The notes under the pieces were generated by a model, which made no database searches, was not told the DNA's origin, and was given only the letters and a program-made list of their open reading frames with translations. From contig JACKBK010000020.1 of assembly GCA_020634555.1 (NCBI GenBank), forward strand, positions 1-62,927: 62,927 bases of DNA. Reading direction: 5' to 3'. Below, piece after piece: positions 8,527 through 19,260 of the stretch (position 1 is its first letter; each line of letters starts with the position of its first letter). The DNA comes from Caldilineae bacterium (lineage in GTDB: Bacteria; Chloroflexota; Anaerolineae; JAAEKA01). The position numbers were made by a program, and so were the translations under genes.

Positions 8527-8589
8527 TCTACTTTTGATTCGGACGAGGACTGCCAGTCCCTACGATTGAACTCAGGAGCCGTATCCGGC

Positions 8590-11298
<2,709 letters not shown>

Positions 11299-11300
11299 CA

Positions 11301-11365
11301 AAGTGACAGGCACTTTTCGAAGACTCCTGGAGCGAAGCGCAAGGAGCCGAAAGTGCCTGTCACTT
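11301..11365. repeat. Long hairpin repeat (AAGTGACAGGCACTTT family)
   Basis: AAGTGACAGGCACTTTTCG (11301-11319) pairs with CGAAAGTGCCTGTCACTT (11348-11365); the loop holds a second small stem (CTCCT/AGGAG). It begins 3 bp after the alaS stop and may serve as its terminator or a processing hairpin. A related hairpin with a compensatory base change lies at 50826-50862. Confidence 0.65.
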
Positions 11366-11385
11366 CTGCGCCGCTACGTAGTTCT

Positions 11386-13074
11386 ATGCAAACCAACGGC
11401 ACCCACTCGACGGTCGTCGTCGAGACCCCTGCCAATACCTCGGCTCCGGCCTTGCAGCAGATGCTGCGCGCCTACGGCGCAGGCCGCGTCATCTTCGTGC
11501 TGACGCCGCCGCGTCGCCGCGCCGAGCCCGCGCTCACTTCAGGCTGGCGCGACGAGACGCGCGAGGCCGGTTCGTCGCCCGAGCTGGGCCTCGTCCAGTT
11601 CCAGGCGCTGCGCCGTTTAGCTGAGCAGCAGGGCACTGAGGTCGCGGTGGTGACGCGCAACGGCCGGCTGCGCCAGCAGGCATCTGATGCCGGCCTGCCG
11701 GCTTTCGGCAGCGTCGAGGGCGCGCAGAACCACGTCTGGAACTCCGGCAAATCACAACTGGGTCTGGTTCCGGCAGCGCCGCCGCGCAACAAGCACGAGG
11801 CCGCGGTGGACACCCGCTCTGGCCGCGTCAACTCGCGCTTCCGCCGGGTTCGCATCGCCGAAGGTGACACGAAGCGGCTGCCGGCCGCGCTGGAGGCGCT
11901 GTTGCTGCTGGTTGTTCTGGCCTTGGGAATCGTGGCAGTCACCGGACTCGTAGCCTTCATTGTGCCGGTTGCTACGGTGACGCTGGTACCGGCTCAGGAG
12001 CCGCGTGCCGAGACCATCACCGTCACCGCGCGTACGGATGCCGAAGCGCCCAGCTACAGCGATAAAACTCTGCCGGCCCGGCGCATCGGCCAGCGGGTCG
12101 AGGTCGAGGGCACGATCCCGACCACCGGCGCCGGCACGGCGCCGGAAGGCTACGCCGAGGGTTCGGTGGTGTTTACCAACCGTAACCCGGTGCCACAGGA
12201 GATACCGCCCGGCACGGTGGTTGCCACGTCCACCGGCAGCAACGTCAGCTTCGAGACACAGACGCCGGCCTCGCTGCCTGGCGGTCGCGGCGCACAGGTG
12301 ACTGTGCCGATCAGGGCGGTAGAACCAGGACCGGCCGGCAATGTGCGCGCTTTTTCCATCAACACGGTTGAGGGGTCGCTGGCGGTGAGTATGAACGTCA
12401 TCAACCCATCGGCCACCGGCGGTGGCACGGTCAAGGAGGTGGCCGTCGTGGAGCAGGCCGACAAGGACAAGCTGCGGACTGACCTGGAGCAGCAGGCCAA
12501 GCAGAAGGCGTATCTCGCGCTGGGCGAGTTGCTTAACGAGGGTGAGTTCGTGCCGCCGGAGACGGTCGGGACCCTGGTGGTGGATGAAACCTACGACCGC
12601 TTCACAGACGAGGCTGCCGACGAGTTGACACTGCGGCTGCGCTTGCTGGCCACCGCGCTGGCCGTCGATGGCAGCGCCGCCGACGAGATGGCTACCCGCG
12701 CGCTGGGCGAGGCGATCCCGCGCCGCAGCCAGTTGCTGGCCGACTCGGTGACCACAACCTACGGCGCAACCTCCCTGGTTGAGGACGGCGACGATCTGGC
12801 GATCCCCTTTGACGTGACGGCCAGCGGCGTAGTTGTGCTGGACGTGGACCCGGCCGCCGTTCGCGCGTCGATCCGTGGCCTGGCGCCCGACGAGGCGGTG
12901 GCCGTTTTGCAGGAGAAGTGGCGTTTGCAGGCCCAGCCGGAGCTTTCGCTGGGACCTGAGTGGCTGCTGCCGGTCTTGCAGCGGTTCGACTTCGACTGGT
13001 TGCCGATCCGCGTTTTTGACCGTGTTCCCTGGCTGCCTTTCCGCACCCACGTCAACGTGCGGTTTCAGGGATAA
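11386..13074 (+). CDS. Baseplate J/gp47-like membrane protein
   Basis: A 562-residue protein from ATG 11386; an earlier GTG at 11353 falls inside the hairpin repeat and is unlikely. Residues about 1-110 form a soluble alpha/beta domain, 125-170 are basic, one membrane helix follows near 175-205 (ALLLLVVLALGIVAV), and the remainder is a large extracytoplasmic part with beta-rich segments (GYAEGSVVFTNRNPVPQEIP, FSINTVEGSLAVSMNVINP) that I associate with the gp47/baseplate-J label used in Chloroflexota genomes. Nothing else in the window is phage-like, so it is more likely a conserved envelope protein. It lies between alaS and ruvX, apparently in one unit. Role unknown. Confidence 0.72.
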   Translation: MQTNGTHSTVVVETPANTSAPALQQMLRAYGAGRVIFVLTPPRRRAEPALTSGWRDETREAGSSPELGLVQFQALRRLAEQQGTEVAVVTRNGRLRQQASDAGLPAFGSVEGAQNHVWNSGKSQLGLVPAAPPRNKHEAAVDTRSGRVNSRFRRVRIAEGDTKRLPAALEALLLLVVLALGIVAVTGLVAFIVPVATVTLVPAQEPRAETITVTARTDAEAPSYSDKTLPARRIGQRVEVEGTIPTTGAGTAPEGYAEGSVVFTNRNPVPQEIPPGTVVATSTGSNVSFETQTPASLPGGRGAQVTVPIRAVEPGPAGNVRAFSINTVEGSLAVSMNVINPSATGGGTVKEVAVVEQADKDKLRTDLEQQAKQKAYLALGELLNEGEFVPPETVGTLVVDETYDRFTDEAADELTLRLRLLATALAVDGSAADEMATRALGEAIPRRSQLLADSVTTTYGATSLVEDGDDLAIPFDVTASGVVVLDVDPAAVRASIRGLAPDEAVAVLQEKWRLQAQPELSLGPEWLLPVLQRFDFDWLPIRVFDRVPWLPFRTHVNVRFQG

Positions 13075-13085
13075 TGCGGCGACGT

Positions 13086-13161
13086 GTAGGAGCATGAACG
13101 AAGGCAATGAGATACATTTGCCTACATGTGCAACGTGCATCGCCTTCGTTCATGCCCCTAC
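13086..13161. repeat. 76-bp hairpin element between two genes
   Basis: GTAGGAGCATGAACGAAGGC (13086-13105) and GCCTTCGTTCATGCCCCTAC (13142-13161) form a 20-bp inverted repeat with one mismatch and a 36-nt loop that contains a smaller palindrome. It ends 10 bp before the ruvX start. Confidence 0.7.
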
Positions 13162-13171
13162 GGATCACACC

Positions 13172-13618
13172 ATGTCAACATCAATGCCTGAAAACGGCCG
13201 CCTGATGGCGCTGGACGTCGGTGACCGGCGCGTCGGCGTTGCATTGTCCGACGAGATGCAGATGCTGGCCACACCGCTGACTGTGCTGACCCGCCGGTCG
13301 CGCAAGGAAGATGCGCAGCGGCTGGGCAACATCGCCGGCGAGCGGGCGGTTGCCGGATTGGTGGTCGGGCTGCCGCTTCATGCTGACGGCAGCGAGAGCA
13401 CGCAGGCGCGCGCGACGGCCCGTTACGGCCACCGGATCGGCAACGATCTGGGGCTGCCGGTGCTGTTATGGAACGAACATGGCTCGACCCAGGAAGCCGC
13501 TGCCCGGCTGGAACAGGCCGGTCGCCGCGGTTCATCGCCTGGACTGGACGCCGAGGCGGCCGCGGTGATTTTGCAGGATTATTTGGATGCACAGCGCGCC
13601 GAAGCCGTGCGCATCTGA
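13172..13618 (+). CDS. ruvX: YqgF/RuvX-type putative Holliday junction resolvase / pre-16S rRNA nuclease
   Basis: A 148-residue RNase H-fold protein of normal family length. The first motif is intact (MALDVGDRRVGVALSD, metal-binding D in DVG), as are the second strand (LVVGLPLHADGSES) and the final aspartate helix (GLDAEAAAVILQDYL). The third motif, usually D-E-R-x-(S/T)-T, reads LWNEHGSTQEA: aspartate has become asparagine and arginine histidine, while the glutamate is kept. In E. coli YqgF helps mature the 16S rRNA 5' end; recombination roles are also claimed. ATG 13172 lies just beyond the hairpin element and is followed by a second in-frame ATG. No good ribosome site is seen. Confidence 0.82.
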   Translation: MSTSMPENGRLMALDVGDRRVGVALSDEMQMLATPLTVLTRRSRKEDAQRLGNIAGERAVAGLVVGLPLHADGSESTQARATARYGHRIGNDLGLPVLLWNEHGSTQEAAARLEQAGRRGSSPGLDAEAAAVILQDYLDAQRAEAVRI

Positions 13619-13624
13619 GGATGC

Positions 13625-13712
13625 GCACTCCGCGGATATGCACTTCGCGAATATACCCCGCGGATATGCAGCCTGTGGATATGCACTCCGTGAATATGTA
13701 CTCCGCGGATGT
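13625..13712. repeat. Six degenerate 15-bp tandem repeats
   Basis: Units resembling GCACTCCGCGGATAT begin at 13625, 13640, 13655 (a 13-bp unit), 13668, 13683 and 13698. They start right after the ruvX stop. The small hairpin GGCATC-CTAA-GATGCC follows at 13721-13736. The array forms part of the 335-bp non-coding gap between ruvX and mltG. Confidence 0.75.
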
Positions 13713-13834
13713 GAGGAGTAGGCATCCTAAGATGCCGGCTTGTGTACCATATACTGCGGTGGCCGGTTTGCGCGAAGCCTCCCGGAGGGGCTGACCGAAC
13801 CGCCCTTCAGTCGAGCGTATTTTCGAACTGGCAA

Positions 13835-13940
13835 GTAACTACTCAGCCTTCACTGTTGCGTCACTCCCGCGGAGGCGGGAGTCTAGCGCCTGTGAAGGTG
13901 TGGATTCCCGCCTTCGCGGGAATGACGGATGAGCAGTTAC
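13835..13940. repeat. MITE-like element, family 1, copy A (106 bp)
   Basis: Ends are GTAACTACTCA (13835-13845) and TGAGCAGTTAC (13930-13940), inverted with one mismatch. The inside carries inverted GC-rich blocks (CCCGCGGAGGCGGGAGTC and CCCGCCTTCGCGGGAATGACG). An inverted relative lies at 30087-30276. It ends 13 bp before the mltG start. Confidence 0.75.
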
Positions 13941-13953
13941 ACTGGCAAACAAT

Positions 13954-15309
13954 ATGACGACCCCGACCAAGAACCGTTTCAACCAGCGTATCGTAGGCGC
14001 GCCGCCCGACAAGGCACGCTGGAATCGCCGCGCCCGGCGTCCGCTGTACGCTGGCGAGAAGCCGGATCCGGCCAGCAAGCCGCGCTTGCCGTGGTATCTC
14101 AAATTCCTTGACCTGCGCCTCTATCTGCGTCTGGCTATCATGGTTGTGGCGATCGGTGCGGTGATGTTGATGGGCGTCATCGGACGGCAGCATCTTACGC
14201 AACAGTGGCAGGCGCGCACGGAACCGGTTGAGGGGCTGGTGCGTCCCGGCCAGACCGCCGCCGAATCCCTCAGCCTTGACAACCTGGAGGACACACTGAT
14301 CGGGTTGTATCTGCGGATGCAACAGCCGGTGCTGGCAGCCGCTCCCGGTGAAAGCGACCGGCCGGTGCCCTTCACCATCGAAGCGGGCGAGCCGGCCCGC
14401 AGCGTCGCCGACCGGCTGGCCGAGATGGGCCTCATCTCAGATCCCTCGCTGTTCAGCCTCTACATGCGCTACAACGGGCTGGATCAGGGGATCGAGGCGG
14501 GCGACTTCGAGCTGGCATACAACATGGCGATGCCCGAGATTGCCCAAACCTTGCAGAACGCCATCGTGCGCGAGGTGACCGTCACCATTCCTGAAGGCTG
14601 GCGGGCTGAGCAGGTGGCCGAGCTGCTGGACGAGCAGGGCATCCTGGACAGCGACAGCTTCATGGCAGCCGTGCGCGTTGGGGATCCGGCTGCGCTGGGT
14701 TTGGGGCAATACGCGTTTCTGGCCGGCAGGCCGGGCAAGCCGTCGCTGGAAGGCTATCTGTTCCCCGATACCTACCGCCTGCCCGCCCGCGCCAGTTCGA
14801 GCGAGGTCCTGGCCGCCATGCTGAACAACTTCGACGAGAAGGTTGGTCCTGGTGTCCGGGCCGCGGCCGCCGACTCGGGCATGAGCCTGCAGGACGCCGT
14901 GACGCTGGCGTCCATCGTCGAGCGCGAGGCAGTGCAGGCCGACGAGCGGCCGTTGATCGCCAGCGTCTACCGTAACCGTCTCGCCAACGCCTGTCCTGAC
15001 GTTGGCGGACCGTATTTGCAGGCCGACCCGACGGTGCAGTATGCCCGCGGCCGTCCAGGCGACTGGTGGTGGAAACCGCAGTCGATTGAAGAATACCAGT
15101 TCGTCCAGAGTCCGTACAACACCTACTTGAATCCTGGCCTGCCGCCGGGACCAATCGCCAGCCCCGGCCTGTCAGCGCTGGAAGCGGCCGTCAACCCGGC
15201 CGAAACGGTCTATTGCTTCTTCGTTGCAACCGGCGAAGATGGCCGGCACGTCTTCGCACGCACGCTCGCCGAGCACGAGGCCAACGTTGCCATCTACGGC
15301 GGGCAGTAA
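13954..15309 (+). CDS. mltG: Endolytic murein transglycosylase MltG
   Basis: Cuts nascent peptidoglycan strands inside the glycan chain and so sets chain length at the membrane. The 451-residue protein has a long basic cytoplasmic N-terminus (about 1-55), one membrane helix (about 60-80, LAIMVVAIGAVMLMGVIG), a LysM-like segment (about 125-210) and the YceG/MltG catalytic domain with EGYLFPDTY, the catalytic glutamate within ASIVERE (319-325), LQADPTVQYA and SPYNTYLNPGLPPGPIASPG. All signature blocks are intact. The N-terminal extension is longer than in E. coli (340 residues). It follows ruvX, a common pairing. Confidence 0.95.
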   Translation: MTTPTKNRFNQRIVGAPPDKARWNRRARRPLYAGEKPDPASKPRLPWYLKFLDLRLYLRLAIMVVAIGAVMLMGVIGRQHLTQQWQARTEPVEGLVRPGQTAAESLSLDNLEDTLIGLYLRMQQPVLAAAPGESDRPVPFTIEAGEPARSVADRLAEMGLISDPSLFSLYMRYNGLDQGIEAGDFELAYNMAMPEIAQTLQNAIVREVTVTIPEGWRAEQVAELLDEQGILDSDSFMAAVRVGDPAALGLGQYAFLAGRPGKPSLEGYLFPDTYRLPARASSSEVLAAMLNNFDEKVGPGVRAAAADSGMSLQDAVTLASIVEREAVQADERPLIASVYRNRLANACPDVGGPYLQADPTVQYARGRPGDWWWKPQSIEEYQFVQSPYNTYLNPGLPPGPIASPGLSALEAAVNPAETVYCFFVATGEDGRHVFARTLAEHEANVAIYGGQ

Positions 15310-15339
15310 GTTTTCAGCAGTCTTGAACGTGTTGTACCG

Positions 15340-15356
15340 GCCGGTCTCAGACCGGC
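15340..15356. repeat. Short perfect palindrome
   Basis: GCCGGTCT-C-AGACCGGC, an odd-length palindrome between mltG and the next gene. Too short a T run follows for it to be a clear terminator. Confidence 0.45.
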
Positions 15357-15432
15357 TGTAACCAACCAGGGATTCCCACTGTTAATCAATCGTAAACAGG
15401 TTCCACAGCAACGTGTGTTAGACTGAAGGTCC

Positions 15433-16491
15433 ATGAAAACGTTTGCAGTGCGCTGGCTCGTCGGGCTGCTGATTGGTGCATTTGTCGTCAGTGCCTGTTA
15501 CGGCAGCACCCGGCCCGTCGTCAAGATCGGATTGATCGCACCTTTTGAGGAGCTGTACCGTGACGATGGCTACGAGGTGCTGAACGCCGTCAAGCTGGCA
15601 GTCAATCAGCGCAACGCGGCCGGTGGCGTCGCCGGTAGAGACGTGGCGTTGGTCGCGCTCAACGACAACGGCCGGCCTGACGAAGCCCGTCGCCAGGCCG
15701 CCAAGATGGCCGTCGATGCCGATGTTCTCGGCGTTATCGGGCCGGTCAAGACTGGCAGCGCGGCCGCCGGCCAGGCGCTGACCGGCCACGGCGTGCCGTG
15801 GATTGCATTGACCGAACTTGCTCCCGCCGAACTGTCTGGCGGCTTCAGCCTGGCGCTGTCGCCTGAAACGCTGGGCGCGGCGGCGGTCGATGCGCTCCTG
15901 GCACAGCCGGATATCCGGTCGGTAGTCTTGCTTTCTGACTGGCCGGAGGCGCAGGCAGGCGCAGCGGCAACGGAAGCCGCGGTTCGCAGCCTGCCACTGG
16001 CGTCGGTGGATCAGGTCGTGGCGACGGCCGGAGAGGGCGTGGCCTGGCTGGGTGAGGCAGAAAACGGCGCCCGGCTCGCGTCGGCGCTTGGTTCGCAGGC
16101 TACCATGGTGGGCAGTTCCGAGGCTGGCTCGCACATGTTTGCCGGCCGCGCCGGAGACGCAGCGGCAACGGTTGCCTGGCTGAGCGCCGCGCCCGATGTT
16201 GACCAGATGCCGCAGGATTTTGTGGCGCAGTATCTGGCCCTGGCCGGGGCCGACCCTGGTCCGCAGGCTATTCTGGCCTACGACGCGACCAATTTGTTGC
16301 TGGATGCCATGGCGTTGGCCGGAGCCGGCGACGGTGAACTTGACCGCGAGGCTGTGCAGCGAGCGCTGCTACAACTTGGCAACGATGGTTGGCAAGGCTC
16401 GGTCGATATGATACGCTGGGAAACCGGTTGCCAGCTTGCCGCTGGCTGTCAACGAATGGACGAACCGATCTACCAGCACGCTGTCCGGTAA
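15433..16491 (+). CDS. Solute-binding lipoprotein, Leu/Ile/Val-binding (PBP1) type
   Basis: A 352-residue type I periplasmic-binding-fold protein. The signal peptide ends in a lipobox (FVVSAC, Cys22), so it should be anchored to the outer face of the membrane. Typical lobe signatures follow: VKIGLIAPFEELYRDDGYE, VNQRNAAGGVAGRDVALVA, DNGRPDEARRQAAKMA and VLGVIGPVKTGSAAAG. No ABC permease or ATPase is adjacent. It sits 21 bp upstream of a glycosyltransferase gene and is probably co-transcribed, so it may sense or deliver a ligand for envelope or storage-glycan work rather than serve a standard importer. Ligand unknown. Confidence 0.82.
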   Translation: MKTFAVRWLVGLLIGAFVVSACYGSTRPVVKIGLIAPFEELYRDDGYEVLNAVKLAVNQRNAAGGVAGRDVALVALNDNGRPDEARRQAAKMAVDADVLGVIGPVKTGSAAAGQALTGHGVPWIALTELAPAELSGGFSLALSPETLGAAAVDALLAQPDIRSVVLLSDWPEAQAGAAATEAAVRSLPLASVDQVVATAGEGVAWLGEAENGARLASALGSQATMVGSSEAGSHMFAGRAGDAAATVAWLSAAPDVDQMPQDFVAQYLALAGADPGPQAILAYDATNLLLDAMALAGAGDGELDREAVQRALLQLGNDGWQGSVDMIRWETGCQLAAGCQRMDEPIYQHAVR

Positions 16492-16512
16492 CAGGAAAGG
16501 GAAGTGACGTAC

Positions 16513-17709
16513 ATGAAAGCAATGGTGCTTACCTGGGAATATCCGCCATATATCAACGGCGGTTTGGGCCAGCATGTCAAAGAACTGTTGCCGGCCATGC
16601 GGACGCTGGATACAGAGCTGGAACTTCACATCGTCGCGCCCTGTTTTGACCAGTCGCCGCCGGTCGTAGCTGTCGATGGACCTGCGGTACACTGGGTGGT
16701 TGTCGCTAAACCACGGCCCAATCATTTCTACGATGATGTCGAACATGCCAACCGGGCGCTGGCGGCGACGGCGGTCCGGGTCGCCGAAGAATGGGGACCT
16801 TTCGACGTGCTGCATGTCCACGACTGGCTCGCTAGTTGGGCTGCGTTTGCGGTGCAGGACTTGCACGACACCCCGCTGGTGGCGACGATCCATGCTACCG
16901 AGCGCGGACGCTATCGCGGCCATCTGCATGGCCATTTGTCGGAGGCAATCGACAGCGCTGAGCGCGAGCTGTGCCGGCGCGCCGATCACATCATCACGTG
17001 CAGCAGTGCCATGCAAGCCGAAGTGGAGCACTACTTTGGCGTCGAACCGGCCCACGTCACGGTCATCCCCAACGGCATTGACGGCAGCTATTTCGACGTC
17101 TTGCGCGAGACAGATCTAAGCGCCTTTCGTGCCCGCTATGCGCTGCCGCACGAACAGATTGTGTTCAACGTCGGACGGTTGGTGTACGAGAAAGGCGCCG
17201 ATCTGCTGGTGGAGGCGATTCCTCTTGTGTTGCAAGAGACACCCCACACCCGCTTTGTGATCGCAGGGCAAGGCCCGTTATGGCAGACACTACAGCACCG
17301 CGTGGCTGATCTGCGCATTGGGTCGCACGTTACGTTGACCGGCTTCCTGAGCGACGAGGACCGCGACAAGTTGTATGTTGCTGCCGACTGTTGCGTCTTT
17401 CCCAGCCGCTATGAACCGTTTGGAATCGTTGCGCTGGAGTCGATGGCCGCGGGAACGCCGGTGGTTGTGACAGATGTGGGTGGTTTGGGAACGGTGGTCC
17501 AGCACGAAAAGACAGGACTGACAGCGTATTCTGAGAACGTCGATTCTCTGGCCGAAGCGATCAACAAAACGCTTGGCGACCCGGCTGAAAGTGGGAGACT
17601 GGCCGACAACGCGCTGCACCAGGTCCGCGAGTGCTTCGCATGGCAGGTAATCGCCGGCATGACGTTACGGGTTTACAAGCAGGCGACTGACGCAAAAAGT
17701 CTCGCGTAG
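16513..17709 (+). CDS. GT4-type glycosyltransferase (glycogen synthase-like)
   Basis: A 398-residue GT-B fold enzyme. The N-terminal nucleotide-sugar/acceptor region shows MVLTWEYPPYINGGLGQHVKEL, where the GGLGQ loop is typical of glycogen/starch synthase-like enzymes, and HVHDWLASW. The C-terminal half has NVGRLVYEKGADLLVEA and the donor-binding E-x7-E motif in EPFGIVALESMAAGTPVV. ATG 16513 is preferred over an in-frame GTG at 16504 because AGGAAAGGG (16493-16501) is then correctly spaced. The product may be an alpha-glucan or an envelope glycan; family membership is clear but substrate is not. Confidence 0.85.
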   Translation: MKAMVLTWEYPPYINGGLGQHVKELLPAMRTLDTELELHIVAPCFDQSPPVVAVDGPAVHWVVVAKPRPNHFYDDVEHANRALAATAVRVAEEWGPFDVLHVHDWLASWAAFAVQDLHDTPLVATIHATERGRYRGHLHGHLSEAIDSAERELCRRADHIITCSSAMQAEVEHYFGVEPAHVTVIPNGIDGSYFDVLRETDLSAFRARYALPHEQIVFNVGRLVYEKGADLLVEAIPLVLQETPHTRFVIAGQGPLWQTLQHRVADLRIGSHVTLTGFLSDEDRDKLYVAADCCVFPSRYEPFGIVALESMAAGTPVVVTDVGGLGTVVQHEKTGLTAYSENVDSLAEAINKTLGDPAESGRLADNALHQVRECFAWQVIAGMTLRVYKQATDAKSLA

Positions 17710-17733
17710 CAGCAAATAGCAGCTTCAATAACG

Positions 17734-17767
17734 AAAGGCGAGGGGCACGGAAGTGCCTCTCGCCTTT
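17734..17767 (+). terminator. Terminator after the glycosyltransferase
   Basis: AAAGGCGAGGGGCAC (17734-17748), GGAA loop, GTGCCTCTCGCCTTT (17753-17767): a 15-bp stem with one G-T pair. It lies between convergent genes and could work both ways. Confidence 0.75.
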
Positions 17768-17810
17768 GTAGTTGGAAGCCTGCTTTGAGGCTATTTCTGA
17801 AATCAGCGGA

Positions 17811-18980
17811 CTACTGACTTTCTTCGGCGTTGATCATTACCTGGGTCGTACCGGTGGATTCGTCGGCCTGGATGAGAACCGTAAGCTTGGCGTTGTCCTT
17901 GGTGTATGCTAGCGACACCATGTCGCCGAAGCTCATCGATCCGGCGTCGTCCATGGTCCAGCCCAGCCCTTGCAGGGCGTCGTCGTAGAACTGTTGGGCT
18001 TCTTCCACCGGCAGGTCGGTCTGAACGATGGCAAACTGGGAGGTGGATGCCGTGACTGTCGCGCCTTCAGGCAACGGCAGCGGCTCGCCGCCAAAACCGG
18101 CCATATTGGTGCCGCTGATAGCCTCTTCCGGCAGATCGATGGTCACGTCCTCGTTGGCTTCGGTCAGCTCGAACTCCAGCCGCAGCGTGCCGTTGGCCAG
18201 TGTCGGGTCGAGCATGCCCGCGCCGCCCGAATCAACGGTCACATTGACAATGTACTTGGTGACGAAATCACCATCCTTGGCGATCCACACCTCGCCCTCA
18301 GCGCTGACATTGCCTGTGCCCGCGTTCAGGAAGTTGAGCATGGCACGCTCGTCGAAGGTATAGTGGCGGCTGTCGATGCCGGCGATCTTCTCATCCGGTC
18401 GTTCCCGATTCAGGCTGTCGAGATCGGTGAAGATCACGGAGCTGTCCAGCAGAAACTCACTCGATGGATCCTGGAAAGGTGATTGCTCGCCTGATATTCG
18501 GACCCAACCCGTTTCTTCGCCGCCGTACATGTACATGTCCGTGCCAATCTGGTAAAACTCGAATCCCTGAAAGCCATCGATCTCCTCGGCGTCCAGGCTC
18601 TCAAGCTGCATCGACATGTAACGCTTGTCCACGCCGGCATCATTGACATAAGCCGACTCGACGGTCACTACATCGTTGACCGGTGTGCCGTCCTCGCGGG
18701 CGCCTTCACCCTGGTACTGGGTGCGGGCACGGTAGCTTTTCAGATTATCCAGGTTGCCGAGCTGTGCCAACGGCTCATCTGCTTCCTCGACAACCGGTGT
18801 GTCTGTTGGTGGGACCGGCGTGTTGGTAGACGCGGCGGCAGGTGCATCAGCCTGTTCGGTGGCAGCGGGTTGGGGCGCGGTGGTAGGCGCCGAGGTGTCG
18901 GCCGGGGCTTCATCGCCGCCGCCGCAAGCGGCCAGCATCAAGGCGGTGATGAGAAACAGCAGCAGTGCAAGGCGTTTCAT
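17811..18980 (-). CDS. LppX/LolA-like lipoprotein
   Basis: A 389-residue lipoprotein: ATG 18980 gives a classic signal MKRLALLLFLITALMLAAC with Cys19 as the lipidated residue, then a low-complexity linker rich in Ala, Thr and Pro (about 22-70). Residues 75-285 look like the LolA/LppX half-barrel that carries lipids or hydrophobic groups (LKSYRARTQYQGEGARED, FYQIGTDMYMYGGEETGWVR). A separate C-terminal domain (about 295-385, LPVEEAQQFYDDALQGLGW, then TVLIQADESTGTTQVMI) also occurs by itself in the lipoprotein at 45098. AGGAGA lies 9 bp before the ATG; the longer frame to 19034 has no signal peptide at its start. A lipid-handling role is inferred. Confidence 0.75.
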   Translation of the reverse strand: MKRLALLLFLITALMLAACGGGDEAPADTSAPTTAPQPAATEQADAPAAASTNTPVPPTDTPVVEEADEPLAQLGNLDNLKSYRARTQYQGEGAREDGTPVNDVVTVESAYVNDAGVDKRYMSMQLESLDAEEIDGFQGFEFYQIGTDMYMYGGEETGWVRISGEQSPFQDPSSEFLLDSSVIFTDLDSLNRERPDEKIAGIDSRHYTFDERAMLNFLNAGTGNVSAEGEVWIAKDGDFVTKYIVNVTVDSGGAGMLDPTLANGTLRLEFELTEANEDVTIDLPEEAISGTNMAGFGGEPLPLPEGATVTASTSQFAIVQTDLPVEEAQQFYDDALQGLGWTMDDAGSMSFGDMVSLAYTKDNAKLTVLIQADESTGTTQVMINAEESQ

Positions 18981-19111
18981 TTTTGGTGTCTCCTCTTTGA
19001 TTTGTCCGTGTATCGTTTGGGTCGTTGTTGCCACGACAGCATCATAGACGATGCTACACTACTGTCATGGCTTTGTCAAAGGGCGGCTGAATGCGGCGCC
19101 TGGATCGCTTA

Positions 19112-19191
19112 GGACACGTCAAAAAACAACTTTCCTGTGTTGGCTCGGTCACGAGACCGGCCAAAGCGGTAACTGGCGGATAGACGTGTCC
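19112..19191. repeat. MITE-like element, family 2, copy A (80 bp)
   Basis: Ends GGACACGTC (19112-19120) and GACGTGTCC (19183-19191) are perfect inverted repeats; the centre is a hairpin TTGGCTCGGTC-ACGA-GACCGGCCAA. A copy with about three quarters identical bases lies at 58211-58289. It occupies the gap between two minus-strand genes. Confidence 0.75.
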
Positions 19192-19260
19192 AAAGTCAAA
19201 AAAAGTCGCGATTTTAGCGCTACGTTGTGTGTGAGCGCTTGTGTGTGGATGGTTGTTGCT

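Noticed and set aside
11353..11385. GTG start for the baseplate-J-like gene
   Set aside because: It lies inside the right arm of the alaS hairpin repeat; ATG 11386 is more natural.
11386..13074. Prophage or tailocin suggested by the baseplate-J/gp47 label
   Set aside because: No other phage tail, capsid or lysis gene is near; the gene has a membrane helix and sits in a housekeeping block.
13835..13940. CRISPR array suggested by repeated GC-rich blocks
   Set aside because: Blocks are inverted and unevenly spaced, with no uniform spacers or cas genes; it is a palindromic element.
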